Part shown: positions 44,705 through 56,057 of the stretch, piece after piece
How the letters are laid out: every line of letters begins with the position of its first letter
How positions within the stretch are numbered: the first letter of the stretch is position 1
NCBI GenBank assembly: GCA_965178125.1
Contig: OZ237753.1
Span: 620,001-684,000 of the forward strand
Length of the DNA stretch: 64,000 nt
Origin: Bilabrum cf. latius
Taxonomy: Eukaryota; Bigyra: Bicosoecida; Bigyra; Bicosoecida
Reading direction: 5' to 3'
Translations under genes and position numbers: made by a program
The notes under the pieces: model-generated
Seen by the model: only the letters and a program-made list of their open reading frames with translations
Database searches by the model: none
Told to the model about the DNA's origin: nothing

Positions 44705-47499
44705 TCATAGACCCTCCAAACCATCGGCGCCCGATACCTGGCCACTAGATGCACAACCGGCACCGGTCGGAGCCTTGCTCGAGGCATGCCTGACCTGTCC
44801 TCCCGCTCCTACTGATGCCCCAGCCCGCTCTTTACAAATCGCCAGATTAGTCTCCCGCGGCTCCGCGCCCTCCGACTGCAGCACCCGCACGCAGTCCGTG
44901 TGCCCGTGCAGAGATGCAGCCATCAAGGGCGTCACCCGGTGCCCGCCCTCTACTACACCCGTCATCGTTAGACCGCCAGCCAGCTTGCCCAGCCTGAGCC
45001 GCTTGCCCAGCTCCAGCGACCTGCCTGCACTTGCTGCCTTGAACACTCTTGCTGCGTCCTAGTGTGCCCTGTGTGCCCTACGAAACTGCAGAAGGCAGTA
45101 GGTACGGCGGTTGAAAGTTCGGACGAGGTGGATGGTCTTGCGGTACGACTACTGGCTGCACCACATTGGCACATCAGCTGGCTTGCGACCTATCCTGTCA
45201 ATGAGTTGATCGTTCGCCCCTGCCTGCAGCAGTGTCAGGGCACAGTCATACCTGCCGTTTGCGACTGCGTAATGCAGCGGGGAATAGCCTAGGGGATGGT
45301 CGGTATCATTCATGGCCGCTCCGGCTCCGGCTTGGAGAAGGGCACCGACAATTCTAGAATCACCGCGTCGCACCGCCACGTGAAGGGGACTTAGGCGCTG
45401 TGCATCGCACGCATTGACGTTGGCACCGGCTGCTATGAGTAGCCGCGCACAACCATGCCGGTCTTGCAGCACTGCGTGGTACAGGCACGACTGCCGTTTG
45501 TTATCGGTCGCATCCACGTTTGCACCAGCCGCGAGGAGAGCCTTCATACACTACAGATGGCCCATGCCCGCAGCACAGTGCAGGCTAGTGGCATCTGTCC
45601 GATCCATCGCATGAACGTTAGCCCCGTAGTCGAGCAGTAGCTGCAGGCAGGCCAGGTACCCACGCTGTGCAGCTAGGAGCAAGGGCGTCACCTTGTCGTA
45701 GCATATACCAGCTTCAGTGTTGCACCTAGGTCTAGCTCTCAGAAGACATCGAACGCACTTAGGCTTGTTCATTGTGACCGCGAGATACAGCGGAGTGCAT
45801 CCGTCCTCGTCCACACTCTCGATGGGCACCTCGTGATCGATGAGGGCTTGCAGGCATGCCACGTGACCGCCCTTAACAGCGGCGCGGACGGCAGCATAAC
45901 AGGATTTTGTGGCCTTTGCATCGGTGCTCAGAAGAAGCTGTACGATATATGCGTGTCCGTTGCGAGCTGCTAGGTACAACGGCGACCAGCCATATCTGTC
46001 AAGTGCAGCAGGATGTGCTCGAGCCCGGAGCATCAAATCGACCGCGGCTGCGTGTCCTCTTTCTGCTGCCAGGTGTAGGGGCATGCTCCCATTGTAATTC
46101 CTGGCATTCCTGTTGACACTCTTTTGTAGCAGTAACTTCATTGAACTAGTATCGCCGACACTGGCTGCCACAGCTAGAGGCTGATTGCCATCAGCATCTG
46201 GTGCGACGACGTTGGCGCCATGCCTTATCAGGATCTCTGTGCACGCCACTGAGCTGCTTCTGACCGCATCATGCAGCGGGGTTGTGTGCCTTCTCTCCCA
46301 CGGCAGGTTTGCGCGAGCACCAGCAGCTAGCAACAGGCGCAGGATCGCGGCACTATGCTTTCGCACGGCCAGCTGCACCGGCATGACTACACCGGCTTCT
46401 ACTTGGTATGGCTCACATAATCTCCGTCGAGGCTTTTGCACCGTCAAGCTGCAGGTGCTGTGATTTGCTTTTGCCTTCAGCAGTATCCGAACCGTGTCAT
46501 GAGAGCCGCGCCATACTGCAAAGTGGAGTGGAGACCAGCCAAGAGAGTCTGCCACGTTTACGAAGGCCCCTGAGCTCACCAGGGCTTCGACAACTCTGAC
46601 CGCCGCAAACTTGACTGCAATGAGTATAGGAACAAGACCATCGAAATTTTTCTTGTTAGCCTTGGCACCTGCCTGAAGGAGCGCCAGGGGGGTGCTGGGC
46701 TTGCAATACCGAACAGCAAAGTGAAGTGGAGTGTTGCCATCTGCAGCCGTGCAGTTCACGCGAGCGCCACCCTGCAGCAAAACAGCCACGCTACTTGATC
46801 GCCCTTTTCTAGTGGCATGAAGGAGGGGAGTGTACCGATTATCGTCGATGGCGTTCACATCAGCCCCTCCCTCAAGCAATGCTGAAGCAACGATACTGTA
46901 GCCTTCAGCAGCTGCCAAGTGCAGCGGCGTCCTATTCTGAGAGTCGGTGGCGTTCGGATGTGCCCCAGAACGTAAGAGTAGCTGTGCAGCGCATGCGTTT
47001 CTGTGCAACGCAGCCAGATGAAGCGGAGTCCTCCTATATTCGTCACTGGTCTCTGCCTCAGAATTGCCTCCCGCTTTCACCAGCAGCTATAGCCCTTCGT
47101 TGCAATTTCTCGCAGCCACGTGCATTGGAGTAAGGCCAGCTGAGTCCCTTGCATTTACATGAGCTCCTAATTTAAGCAGTGCATCAATGCAGTCCACGTA
47201 CTGGCACTCCATTGCGGCATGTAGCGCAGTAGCCCCATTGCGAGTTGCGTCCAGATCACACCCGCCCGCCATGACAACGTCCCAGATTCTTCCAGGACGA
47301 TTTTCGTACACTGCACGAAACAGCTCGCTAGTTGCATCCGACGTTTGCTGCGTCAAAATTGTATGGCACAGGCACAAGTTGCAGTTGGAGCAGCGATTGA
47401 AAGCCAAACAAAATCAACTTCCAGACACTGCATGCATACAGTTCGGCCCATCTGCCAGATTAATCTAAAACTAGTCCTCACATTACCGTGTTCTACCAT
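44705..47499 (-). CDS. Ankyrin-repeat protein 3 (two exons)
   Basis: Exon 1 47499-47482 (MVEHGN) and exon 2 47347-44705 (intron gtgagg...gacgcag, phase 0) give 886 residues; TGA stop. About 20 ankyrin repeats are visible (e.g. TPLHLAAAEGYSIVASALLE, TPLHDAVRSSSVACTEILI). TAGs with lower coordinates 47087, 45551, 45149 and 45056 interrupt nothing: NEGL-TAG-LLVKAG and GHL-TAG-CMKALL fill the helix positions where sister repeats have Q (CLQLLL, IVQLLL) or other polar residues. The C-terminus is the shared cassette (RAH-TAG-DAARVFKAAS). Confidence 0.85.
44770..45070 (-). repeat. Ankyrin C-terminal cassette, copy 3
   Basis: About 300 bp, nearly identical to 41219-41520 and, over its central part, to 38910-39100. 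Confidence 0.9.
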
Positions 47500-47645
47500 T
47501 CCTCCTATGCGACACTAGCTTATTTAGAGTAGACTGAGCATTTGGCCAATGAAGATGCCTCACTCTGATGGCTTCTTGGCTCCGATCAGATCGGACCCGA
47601 AAAACGCGTCATCTGCCCATCATTCGATAAATATTATCGGGGCGC

Positions 47646-48806
47646 ATGGCTGCCGTGGCATGCAGCGAAATAAAGGATTTGTCCGCTGAGCATGCACCGA
47701 TCAGCGATTTCTTGTCGTTATCGGGCGACTCATGGCCTCCAGGACCAGCTGAAGTTAAGAAGTACTCCCTGACGGAAGAGCAGCTAGAACAGTACGAGAT
47801 GGACGGATTTTTGTCGCACGTCAAAGTATTGAGCACAGCTCAGATTGAGCGCCTCCAGAAAGATCTTGCAGAGATCATGGATCCGAAGAATCCGGCCCAC
47901 AAGCTTTGGCACGAATTCAACGAGAATGAGGCCGGTGACGACAGCGGACAGCATCTATTCCACTCCCTGGGGGCATGGCGAATTTCACCGTCATTTCATG
48001 ACCTCCTTTTTCATCCCGGTGTGCTCGTCCCCGCCGCTCAGGTGCTGAAGCGGAGGGAGGGCCTCGTCCTGTGGCACGACCAGATCTTCTCCAAGCGGCC
48101 CAAGGACGGAGGCGTGGTGGCTTGGCACCAGGACAGGTCCTACTGGCAGCGTGTCAAGCCGGGTCACCAGCTGACGGTCCGTGTGGTGCTGGACGACGAA
48201 GATGCAAGCAACGGAGCGATCCAGTACGTGCCTGGGTCGCACACCTGGCCCCTGCTGCCCATCACCTCCAAGCACTTCAACGACATGGACTCGATCAAGA
48301 AAGTTTTGGACGAGAAACAACTAGCCCAGTTCGAGTCCAGGCGCGCCCTAATCGAGGGCAGGCAGGGCGAGTGCACCATGCACCACCCCCTGACCGTGCA
48401 CGGCTCCGACAAAAACAGCAGCGACAAGTACCGAAGGGCTGTGGTGGTGAATCTGACGAGTGCAGACACGGTGTGCGACGTGGAGGGACAGGCACTCCTC
48501 GATGGGCTCCCGGTGCTTGCCAAGGGTGCTCGGTTGCAGGGCCAGTTCTTCCCGCCTCTGGTGCCGGCTGCGGTGGCGCAAGCCGCGATTGGGGCCACGA
48601 CTGGGGGTGCGGGTGCAGGCGCGGGTGTGACTGATGGTGCGCTGTCGGGCTCCAAGAGAAGTCGGGATGAGGACGAGGCGGCAGCCAGGGCTCCTGCGAG
48701 CAACAGCAGCAGCAGCAGTGGTGGCGAGGGGCCTGCTGCTGCTGGCATTGCTGCAGCTGCTGTTTCGAGCCCGGCGAAGAAGGCTCGTACTCAGCCTGGC
48801 GAATGA
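47646..48806 (+). CDS. Phytanoyl-CoA dioxygenase-like Fe(II)/2-oxoglutarate oxygenase
   Basis: 386 residues, single exon, ATG 47646 to TGA 48806, no TAG. PhyH-family hydroxylase: iron ligands in WHQDRSYW (HxD) and the distal His in HHPLTVHGSD; Arg in KYRRAVVVNL probably binds 2-oxoglutarate. PGSHTWPLL is the usual loop between them. Substrate unknown; a small hydrophobic or amino-acid-derived molecule is typical of the family. The C-terminal about 70 residues are an added Ala/Ser-rich tail with basic clusters (KRSRDEDE, AKKARTQ) that could direct it to the nucleus. The last codons and stop are tandemly repeated downstream. Confidence 0.88.
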   Translation: MAAVACSEIKDLSAEHAPISDFLSLSGDSWPPGPAEVKKYSLTEEQLEQYEMDGFLSHVKVLSTAQIERLQKDLAEIMDPKNPAHKLWHEFNENEAGDDSGQHLFHSLGAWRISPSFHDLLFHPGVLVPAAQVLKRREGLVLWHDQIFSKRPKDGGVVAWHQDRSYWQRVKPGHQLTVRVVLDDEDASNGAIQYVPGSHTWPLLPITSKHFNDMDSIKKVLDEKQLAQFESRRALIEGRQGECTMHHPLTVHGSDKNSSDKYRRAVVVNLTSADTVCDVEGQALLDGLPVLAKGARLQGQFFPPLVPAAVAQAAIGATTGGAGAGAGVTDGALSGSKRSRDEDEAAARAPASNSSSSSGGEGPAAAGIAAAAVSSPAKKARTQPGE

Positions 48807-48919
48807 GGCCACTGATTCGAGCCCGGCGAAGAAGGCTCGTACTCAGTCCGGCGAATGAGGCCACTGATTCGAGCCCGGCGAAGAAGGCTCGTACTCAGTC
48901 CGGCGAATGAGGCCACTGA
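48766..48919 (+). repeat. 52-bp tandem repeat spanning the PhyH gene's stop codon
   Basis: Three near-identical units, each containing SSPAKKARTQ-x-GE-stop codons of the PhyH gene plus the start of its 3' flank. 52 is not a multiple of three, so units two and three lie outside the frame. Confidence 0.95.
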
Positions 48920-49267
48920 GCGCTGTGGGCGAATGGTATGCTTAGGCATGATAGTGGCGTAGGATCGCCTGGTGGGTGTGCACGGCTCTTGTGCATAGTG
49001 AGTACGTCATGCCACGTGTCTCGTCACGCCGTGAGCAAAGACCTGCAGGAGCATTGGGAATAGCCCAGCAGTGAATCGTCACCACGAAGCTTTGACCTCC
49101 GCACGGACGGGCTGATTGATGCCTCAGTTTGCATGGCAACAGCTGCCTTTGTTGACTGTATGCACTTTGTGTGCAGCAGGGAGCCTCACCAGGTACTTGA
49201 CTTGACTGCATTGTCAGCCTTACCTGCATTGGATCGGATCCGGTGAGACACGGAGTCCGGACTCCGG
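48920..49267. other. Intergenic with a short perfect palindrome
   Basis: No gene seen. A 16-bp palindrome cggagtccggactccg lies near 49252. Function unknown. Confidence 0.45.
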
Positions 49268-49981
49268 ATGGCTACGAGGCTCGTCACACACCACCAATTC
49301 GTTGGCGAAATTTGGTCGGCCCTACACACGCGCCAAAGCATGTCAAATACAGCCGTAGCCAAGGCGACTCGGTCTACATTACGACGGCTTCTTCGCCACG
49401 TGCGGCGGATTGATACCGATGGAGGCCATGAGGCATGGAGGGAGCATATTCTGGGAGAGTACCGAAGGTCGAATTCAGTGTCCCCGGCTGAGGCCAGAGC
49501 AATGCGCTCCGCGGCGTTAGATATGGTAACCAACTTTGATGCATCAAGAGAGCATGCTGTGAGGACATGAGAACCAACAAGTGCCACGCCTTCTCGATTG
49601 ATTCCTAGTGTATATTGTTTACCCTGCATTTGCTCCAACTTGCAGGACCTTCTTTAGCGCTATGGCCAAGTCGACATAGATGATATAGATTATAGAGATA
49701 CGGCTGCTAAAAAAGTTGGTCTTTAGCTTCCGAAAGCGCCTAAATCCAACGCAAGAGATCTAGGTAGCAAGTACGACCTGAGCAAGTCCAAGCTTGGTAA
49801 GCGCGGCGGTCTCACGGGATTGAAGGCTCAACTGTATGGCACAAAAGGTGAAAATGTGGACACAGTGAAAGCCAAGCTCAAGCAGAAAGAAGCGGAAGAA
49901 AAAGCAGCCGCCGCGAAGGAGGCAGAGGAAGCTGCCGAGGAAGACTACGCGGCGCCATGGGAAAAAGGGCACCGCGAATGA
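49268..49981 (+). CDS. LYR-motif / FMC1-like mitochondrial assembly factor (two exons)
   Basis: Exons 49268-49558 and 49646-49981 (gtgagg...cttgcag, phase 0) give 208 residues, TGA stop. The N-terminal part fits the Complex1_LYR fold: STLRRLLRHVRRIDT, with LRR where LYR is usual, then EHILGEYRRSNSVSPAEARA. After the splice, DLL-TAG-RYGQVDID and KKVGL-TAG-LPKAPKSN follow; human FMC1 has VGLKLP here, so TAG occupies a polar position. FMC1 proteins help assemble the mitochondrial ATP synthase F1 sector. The C-terminal about 75 residues (Lys/Glu/Ala helix) are extra. TAGs at 49655 and 49724. Confidence 0.72.
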
Positions 49982-50065
49982 ATACGATACACGAATTGCA
50001 TAGATCCAGATGTTGCAATCACATACAAAACCCAAAGATGGGAACGGGATTCGAGGACATCTCAC

Positions 50066-52960
50066 TCACTGAGGGACGCGGCGGTCAGACGATAAGGGAG
50101 ACCAGCGGCCCGCCTGGAGCGGCAACTGCCGATCCGCAATGCGCTTCTGCCACAAGGCTACGTCTCTAAAGTGCAAGCCAGCCTTCGTTGCATCTTTTGC
50201 TAGCTACGCTGCGGCAGCGGCGAGCAGGCTATCTGTCCCCTCAGCTCGCCGAGCAGTTGCCTGCGAGTGAGCACTCTCGTTCCTCCCTGCCTCCTTGCCA
50301 GTGGGGGACTCGGAGTCCTCCTCATGATGATGACCCGTGGCAGCGGGTGCGACCGACTCGATGCCACGCCCAGACTCGATCGAATCGCTGGCATCATCCA
50401 TTCTTAAACTAGACCCACCGCCGCTAGCATCTCCGCTCACGGCAGCAGCAGACGACGACAGCAGCACATCGAGGTCGCGAAGCGCCGCCTCAGCGACACC
50501 CCTGCAAGCCGCCTCATCCAGCAAACCCAGTCGAAACGCCTCCGACGCCGCGCCCGCGTACGTGTCAAAGAATACCACCCCGTTCCCACGATGCCACGCC
50601 TTGGCCCGACCGTCGCCGGCCAGCGCTCCCGGCCTCACGTCGTGGATGAAGGCACCCCTCACGCGGTCCTTGTGTTCCCTGAGGAGGTGGGACGCGACCA
50701 TCGCGTCTGCCTGCCCGCTGTCTCCGAGGAACACGAATTCATCCTCGGGGAACAGCAGGAGCGTCCTCTCGGCGTTCTCGATCTTCTTGCGAGCAATGGC
50801 CGCATGGCTGGTTGCGTGAAGCAGGGAGCCGCAGAGCACCGCGCTCTTGGGAATGCCCAGCGCGGCGATCTTGGCAGTGGTTACGCGCTTGACCAGGCCA
50901 TTGATCCCCGCAGGACGAGCTGTGATCACGGTGAGGTCCCCCCTGTCCTCGCAGCCCATGGCAGGCTCTGCATCTGCACCTTCACCTTCACCACGAACTG
51001 CAACCTCGGTCGTTGGATCTGCAGTCGCAGCGTCGGCGCCTGCACCAGCATTGGCCTCTGGCGCGAAGACGAGAGCACTGAGGAGTTGCATTGCAGTCTC
51101 TCCCTCTTCCGCAGAGGTAGCTCTTGTATCTGCTATCAAATGGGAGTCTTCATCCGACGGCGATCCGGTATCGGAATCGGTTGCTTCCTGGTCCGGTGGG
51201 TCCTGCTCCGAGCCACTGCCGGTGGCTCTGCCAATTGCTGGGGTCTCTGACAGTCGACCAGGTCTATTTGCACCTCGAATACGGCCTATTCTCTGCTGCA
51301 CCCGGACACGCACAGCAGCAGCTGCCCTGTCCTTCGCCTGCGACATGCCTGATACAGCTGCCTGCCAGAGCGCCGTGGCACCGGGCACCAGCCGATTCGA
51401 GGATATCCCCCCCACTGCCTCCTGAATCGCCGCCATCGTGCTGCTGCGTGACTAAGCAACTTGGTGTGCCACCGAATCATCTCTAGGGTCTGGATCTTGC
51501 ACCCTGAGACCATCCGGCTGGCAGCTAGGTGCACTCGTCGAGCTGAGCTGCTGAGCATCGTATCCGCCATCTGCCCCTAGAATCTCCCGCTACAAGCGGA
51601 TCGATGAAGGCGACAAGGTAGGCAGGCGAAATGGCGGTCCTGCCTCTACTTGAAGGCAATCTAAACGCACATACTCTGTCGTGCCGTGGGTTGCAGTCGC
51701 CGGGCCCATGCTCGTGCGAGTCTATTGTGCATCGCACGTTCCTTCGGTACGCGGGGCCCCGATGAGCTCCGATTGCACACCATTGATACTGTCTGCAGCA
51801 TTCACATCGTCCAGATAATTCACTTCCTCATAGATGCGTCTTGCTGTAGCGGGCGGACTCGCAGCACCAGCACCAGCACCAGCACCAGCACCAGCACCAG
51901 CACCAGCACCAGCACCAGCACCAGCACCAGCACCAGCACCAGCACCAGCACCAGCACCAGCACCAGCACCAGTACCAGCACCAGCACCAGTGCCCATTGG
52001 TCGTGTCCTGAGGGCCTCCAAGAAAGCGAGCACGCCAGGGAACACAGACCCGGGGGGATACCGCTTGTCCATCCAACCCTGCTGTATGGTGTCATCGTAG
52101 TCACTGAGCACGTGGATGGGGGCACCATTGCTGCCGTGCTGCGCTTGCTCGGCTCGATGCAGGCGATCGGATTGCACTGCGACGTGCTGCAGCACGCGAG
52201 CTCTGAGTGTGGTGGAGCCAAGGTCGTTAAAGACCAGTCGCACCAGGTCATTTCGGCCCCGCTGGAGCATTAGGGCCCGCTTGAGCCGCGTGAGATCGTG
52301 ACCACTCGTGGCGAGCAGCACCCTCGCAGCTGCCTCGATGGCCGATGCATCGCGACGGCCGCGACGGATTCTCACCCCCTCACGATGAAGGGCTTGAATC
52401 AACCCAGCCCGTGCGTGCAATGTCAATTCATGTATTCTGTCTATCGTCAATACGTCGTACAACTCTGCCTTCTAGGGGTTGTGCCGCCGCATAGCCGCAA
52501 ATAAGTCGAAAGCTGGCGGATGGTAGCGCTAGTGCTCGGCCTCAGCCTGAAGGCTGCCAGCAAGGAAAGCATTCACAATGATTTGGCTTGAGCTGCGAAA
52601 TACCTACACTATCGCGCCAGGACGTCGTCTTGCGGCATTGATCAGGTCATGCACTGGCTATGCCAGTAGCTTCTGCTGTGCTGCCTGAGATTCAGAATCT
52701 AGCAAAGCGTGCCATTCCTCCAAAAGCCTTGCCTCGTCCCTTGCAGACAATCCGAGCTGATCTGCTCGCTGCCGCAACTGGTGCTTGACGCTCTGATATA
52801 GGTCGCGAAGGACGCCAGTTGCACTTGGTTTCACGGCACCCGCCGGAGCTTCTTGAAGACGCGGCGCAATCGATGCCGCCGTTCTGCCCAGCGGACCCTT
52901 CGAACATACTCTCAATGAAGACATCAGCCTCATTGCTGGTCGAGCGCATCGCGTACGCAT
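50066..52960 (-). CDS. App1-like phosphatidate phosphatase (DUF2183)
   Basis: 964 residues from ATG 52960 to TGA 50066, with about eight TAGs including 52658, 51722 and 50204. The Arg-rich start (MRTRCARPAMRLMSSLRV) could be a mitochondrial presequence. Then comes a helical region, the HAD-type catalytic motif VLSDYDDTI near residue 285, a Gly-Ala repeat insertion, and the rest of the domain: LTVITARPAGINGLVKRV, the FLGDSGQADAMVASHLLREH region, and RGAFIHDV. App1 enzymes dephosphorylate phosphatidate to diacylglycerol. The catalytic domain is split by about 180 residues of insertion containing the repeat. The C-terminus is disordered. Without TAG read-through the catalytic Asp motif and the rest of the domain would be separate ORFs. 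Confidence 0.8.
51859..51992. repeat. Hexanucleotide repeat (CACCAG)n encoding Gly-Ala
   Basis: About 22 units, with a few AGTACC variants at one end, inside the App1-like gene; minus-strand product is (Gly-Ala)n. It is open in all frames on both strands, so ORF evidence here is weak by itself. Confidence 0.95.
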
Positions 52961-53088
52961 CCACTTGGGAGAGTGGAGATTTGTAGCGTGATTCGGCGAT
53001 GGTTCGGTACTGCTCGGGAGAGGTTCGTTCTGGGCCTCCGATTGACAAAAATGGGCGAGACTTGCGCAGATGCGTCATCAGCCACGAA

Positions 53089-55785
53089 TCAGAAATCCAT
53101 GTCTTCCTCAACGAGCTCGTCCTCATCGTACGTGGCACCACCCATCGCGCCAGAGCCGCCCATTGCCTGACCGCCAGCCATAGACAAGGACCCGCCACCG
53201 GAGCTAGAACCCCCTGCACCGTGACCCCCACCCGCGCCCGAAGAGGCCCCTGTCCCTCCAAGAGAACCGCCAAACATGCTTGCCATCTCCCCTCCCCTCC
53301 AAAGAGAGCTTATGTCCTTCCTCCCCCCAGCTCCCCCCGACAATCCCCCCCTGCTCCCCCCGAATCCCCCCCCACCACCGAACCCCCCCGATGGCCTCAG
53401 GATCGCGTCCAGCCCCCCACCGCCGGGGCCGTCCTCCAGATAGTCTTCCTCGCTGCTGAGGCCCATCCGCAGGCCACCAGCAGCTGGGCGGTCAGGACTA
53501 GGACCAGCCACCTGTTGGCCCGCTGCAGGCGCAGGTGAAGGTGAAGGTGAAGGTGAAGGAGAAGCCGCGGGTGGCAGTGCCGGAGTGGACACTGGAGAGC
53601 CCATACCGAGCCCACTCCCCACGCCAAGTCCAGCCAGTGGTACGGAGGAGCCGCTTCTACCTGCCTTGGGATCGCCGCGCTGCTGCCCTGCAGCATCCTC
53701 CGAGCTGCCACCCGTCCTGGAGTCCGCCCCATTGGCATGCTCTAGACCCAGCCCCAGCCCGGAAGCACCTCCATCCGCTCTGTCTCCGCCGCCCACAGAC
53801 CCGACCGTTGCTCTGACAGGTGCCCGCGCGGGAGGCAGGTTCGTGGGCAGGGAGTCCGTCTCCCCGGTGGAGGCCCTGCTACCCGACTCGAGCCCGCCCG
53901 TCCGGCCCTTCCGGCTGTCGTGTTGCTCCACTTCCATGACCGCTTGCCGCGCGATCGCTGCAGGGGACATTTCGCCGCCGCCACTGCCACCCACACCATC
54001 GCCCCCTCCCACTGTCGAGCCTCCCGCTTGCTGCCATTGTTTCCCGGGAGCACCACCTGTGCTGGCCGTGGTGGTACGCCCTGCAGCAGCAGCAGCAGGC
54101 GCAGTGGTGGGGGAGTGGGCAGATCTGGGGGAGTCCGCCGCGATGCCTGGCCTTCGCTTCCTGCGACTGTTCCCTCGTCCTCCTCGCCCCTGAACCGGCT
54201 CTATCCTCCCTTCTTTCTGTCCTCTGTCTTCCTCGTCCTCGCCCTAGGATTCCCCCTTGCTCCCCTGCATAAAGCGAGACTAGGGCGAGGAGGAAATGTC
54301 GCCGGTGTCACCCGGCCGTGTGCTCGGCATGGCCACAGATCCATGGGCCTTCAAGTTCGCTGCATCGGGTGAAGGGTGTGATGAGCGCGATGGACCCTCC
54401 CTGCCTTGGCTGCCATATTGGCTGTCACCTACGGCATGTGGTCCTTGTTCCCTGTCTCGACCACGTGGCGGTGGGGTGCCTGATCTGGAGCTGCCAGCAG
54501 CCGTCCCCCCAACGAGACCATCGTGGGAATTCGGTGGCGGTTCCTCCAAGACCACGGCGCGAATATCAGCGCCCCACAGACCTGCCTGCTCAACGGACAC
54601 TTTGATGCCGCGCCCCCCTGCACCGCCGGCAGACACCGTGACAGGGACAGCTCGCTCGCTCTCGCCGGCAATACCAGAAAACGCACGCAACTAGACACGC
54701 TCCGGCGGCACATCCAGCAGCCCCGCCACCTCCCGCACCACGTCACCCACTGAGTCAGTCCGGGTCACCGTCCCGCTGTACCTGCCCCCGGCACCGGGCA
54801 GAGACGCGCGCAGCACCCACACGGGCGGGATCCTAGCCTCGATGCCTTCGTGCCCCAGGGGCCGGACCTCCAGCCCAGGGGCCACCGCGGCGCCCTGCGG
54901 AACCGGCTGCCAGTCGTAGGAGGGGTCGAACTGGATGGCGGCCTTGGAGGGACTTGCCGGCCGGCGGTGGTGGTGTGACGAGTGCGGCAGTGACGGGGCT
55001 GCCGGCGGCACGGCCTCCTGCTGGGCGGATACGCGAGCGGTACGGTCCTTCGGCGCTTGCTCTGACCTCGACTGCATCGCAAATGCGGCGATGGTCTGGT
55101 CCTGCGCGGAAACGAATTGGCATCATGATCGGGAGGGGGTGGGTGATGCGGGAGCATTGTGAGCGAGGAATCGCCCGCTTGCCTTGCCCAGCATGCTGGC
55201 GCTGCCTTCGGGGCGTCGCAGGGGCTGACCACTACATACGTGCCGCGATTTTCTCACCTCTTTCATGCGCCTGAGGGCATCACTTCTGTTCTTGGAAGCC
55301 TCCTCGTCCCGAGCCGCAGCTGCTGCTCCGAGGGCCCTTGCGATCTCCTGCTCGTCTCGGTGCGCCGACTCCGCGGCCCGATTCCGCTCGCGCAGCTGCA
55401 CTCTAGACTCTTCTATCTCAGCTAAGCGAATCAAACGGCGCTGCCGTCGGGCCGCCGTCCACGCTGGAATGCGCTGCTCGACAGCCTTCAAATACGCCTG
55501 CCGGGCTTCGGCTAACTGCCTCGTAGTGCTCGAAACAGCCAACACCGTCTCTTGCAACTTGCTTGCTCGAGCAATGTCATTTAGTATTCTGGCGTTGCGC
55601 TGAGCGGCAAACTCGCATTCTTCAGACAAGGAATTCTGCGCCCTTCGCAACGAGCGCAAGTGCAGCGTCTCAAACTCCTTCATAGTCGCGTTTCGGAGCC
55701 TCATAGATTCTTCCAAGCGCTCTCGCTACAGCGCAACTTGCATTCGCTCGTTGTGCAGCGATTCATATTGCTGTTCAGCAGACAT
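53089..55785 (-). CDS. Coiled-coil protein with central globular region (two exons)
   Basis: Exons 55785-55258 and 55101-53089 (gtgaga...cgcgcag, phase 0) give 846 residues ending EEDMDF, TGA. Exon 1 is almost wholly coiled coil (NERMQVAL-TAG-RERLEESMRL; TAG at 55728 fits a heptad polar site as Gln). Exon 2 starts DQTIAAFAM, then a conserved-looking segment (SYDWQPVPQGAAVAPGLEVR; ARIPPVWVLRASLPG), then long Gly/Ser/Pro-rich disorder with TAGs at 54691, 54280 and about 54244. Unspliced reading ends at a TGA soon after exon 1. Family not recognised; possibly cytoskeletal or ciliary judging by coiled coil plus EF-hand neighbour, but this is a guess. Confidence 0.65.
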
Positions 55786-56057
55786 GACAAAGCGCAATCA
55801 ACGGCTATTTGCAGAAAACGGGAACTTATGCCTTGCGGTCAATTCTAGACAGCGAAGCGATTCAAAAGAAGGTAAAAATATAGAATGTCTATGATAACTG
55901 TTCCCAATCTCGAGCCAGACAGCTACTGTTGTTGCTTACCCTAGCACTTGCGACTCGACGAACGTTCTAAACAACACCTTACAAATGAAAATCGCAGTGC
56001 GACCAGTGGCCCTGGTGCGACCCCCAACTGGTAAAATCCTGCTGTAAAGAGCAAAGT
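55786..56057. promoter_or_regulatory. Divergent promoter, coiled-coil / EF-hand genes
   Basis: 272 bp, AT-richer than neighbours, between two outward-facing ATGs. No specific element recognised. Confidence 0.5.

Noticed and set aside
51820-52251. Val-Leu repeat protein on the minus strand
   Set aside because: Out-of-frame reading of the CACCAG repeat; the Gly-Ala frame belongs to the App1-like gene.
52692-53273. 193-codon minus-strand ORF overlapping the App1 start
   Set aside because: Partly coding-like text, but it overlaps the App1 N-terminus in another frame and the downstream end of the coiled-coil gene. It is best explained as a shadow plus UTR.
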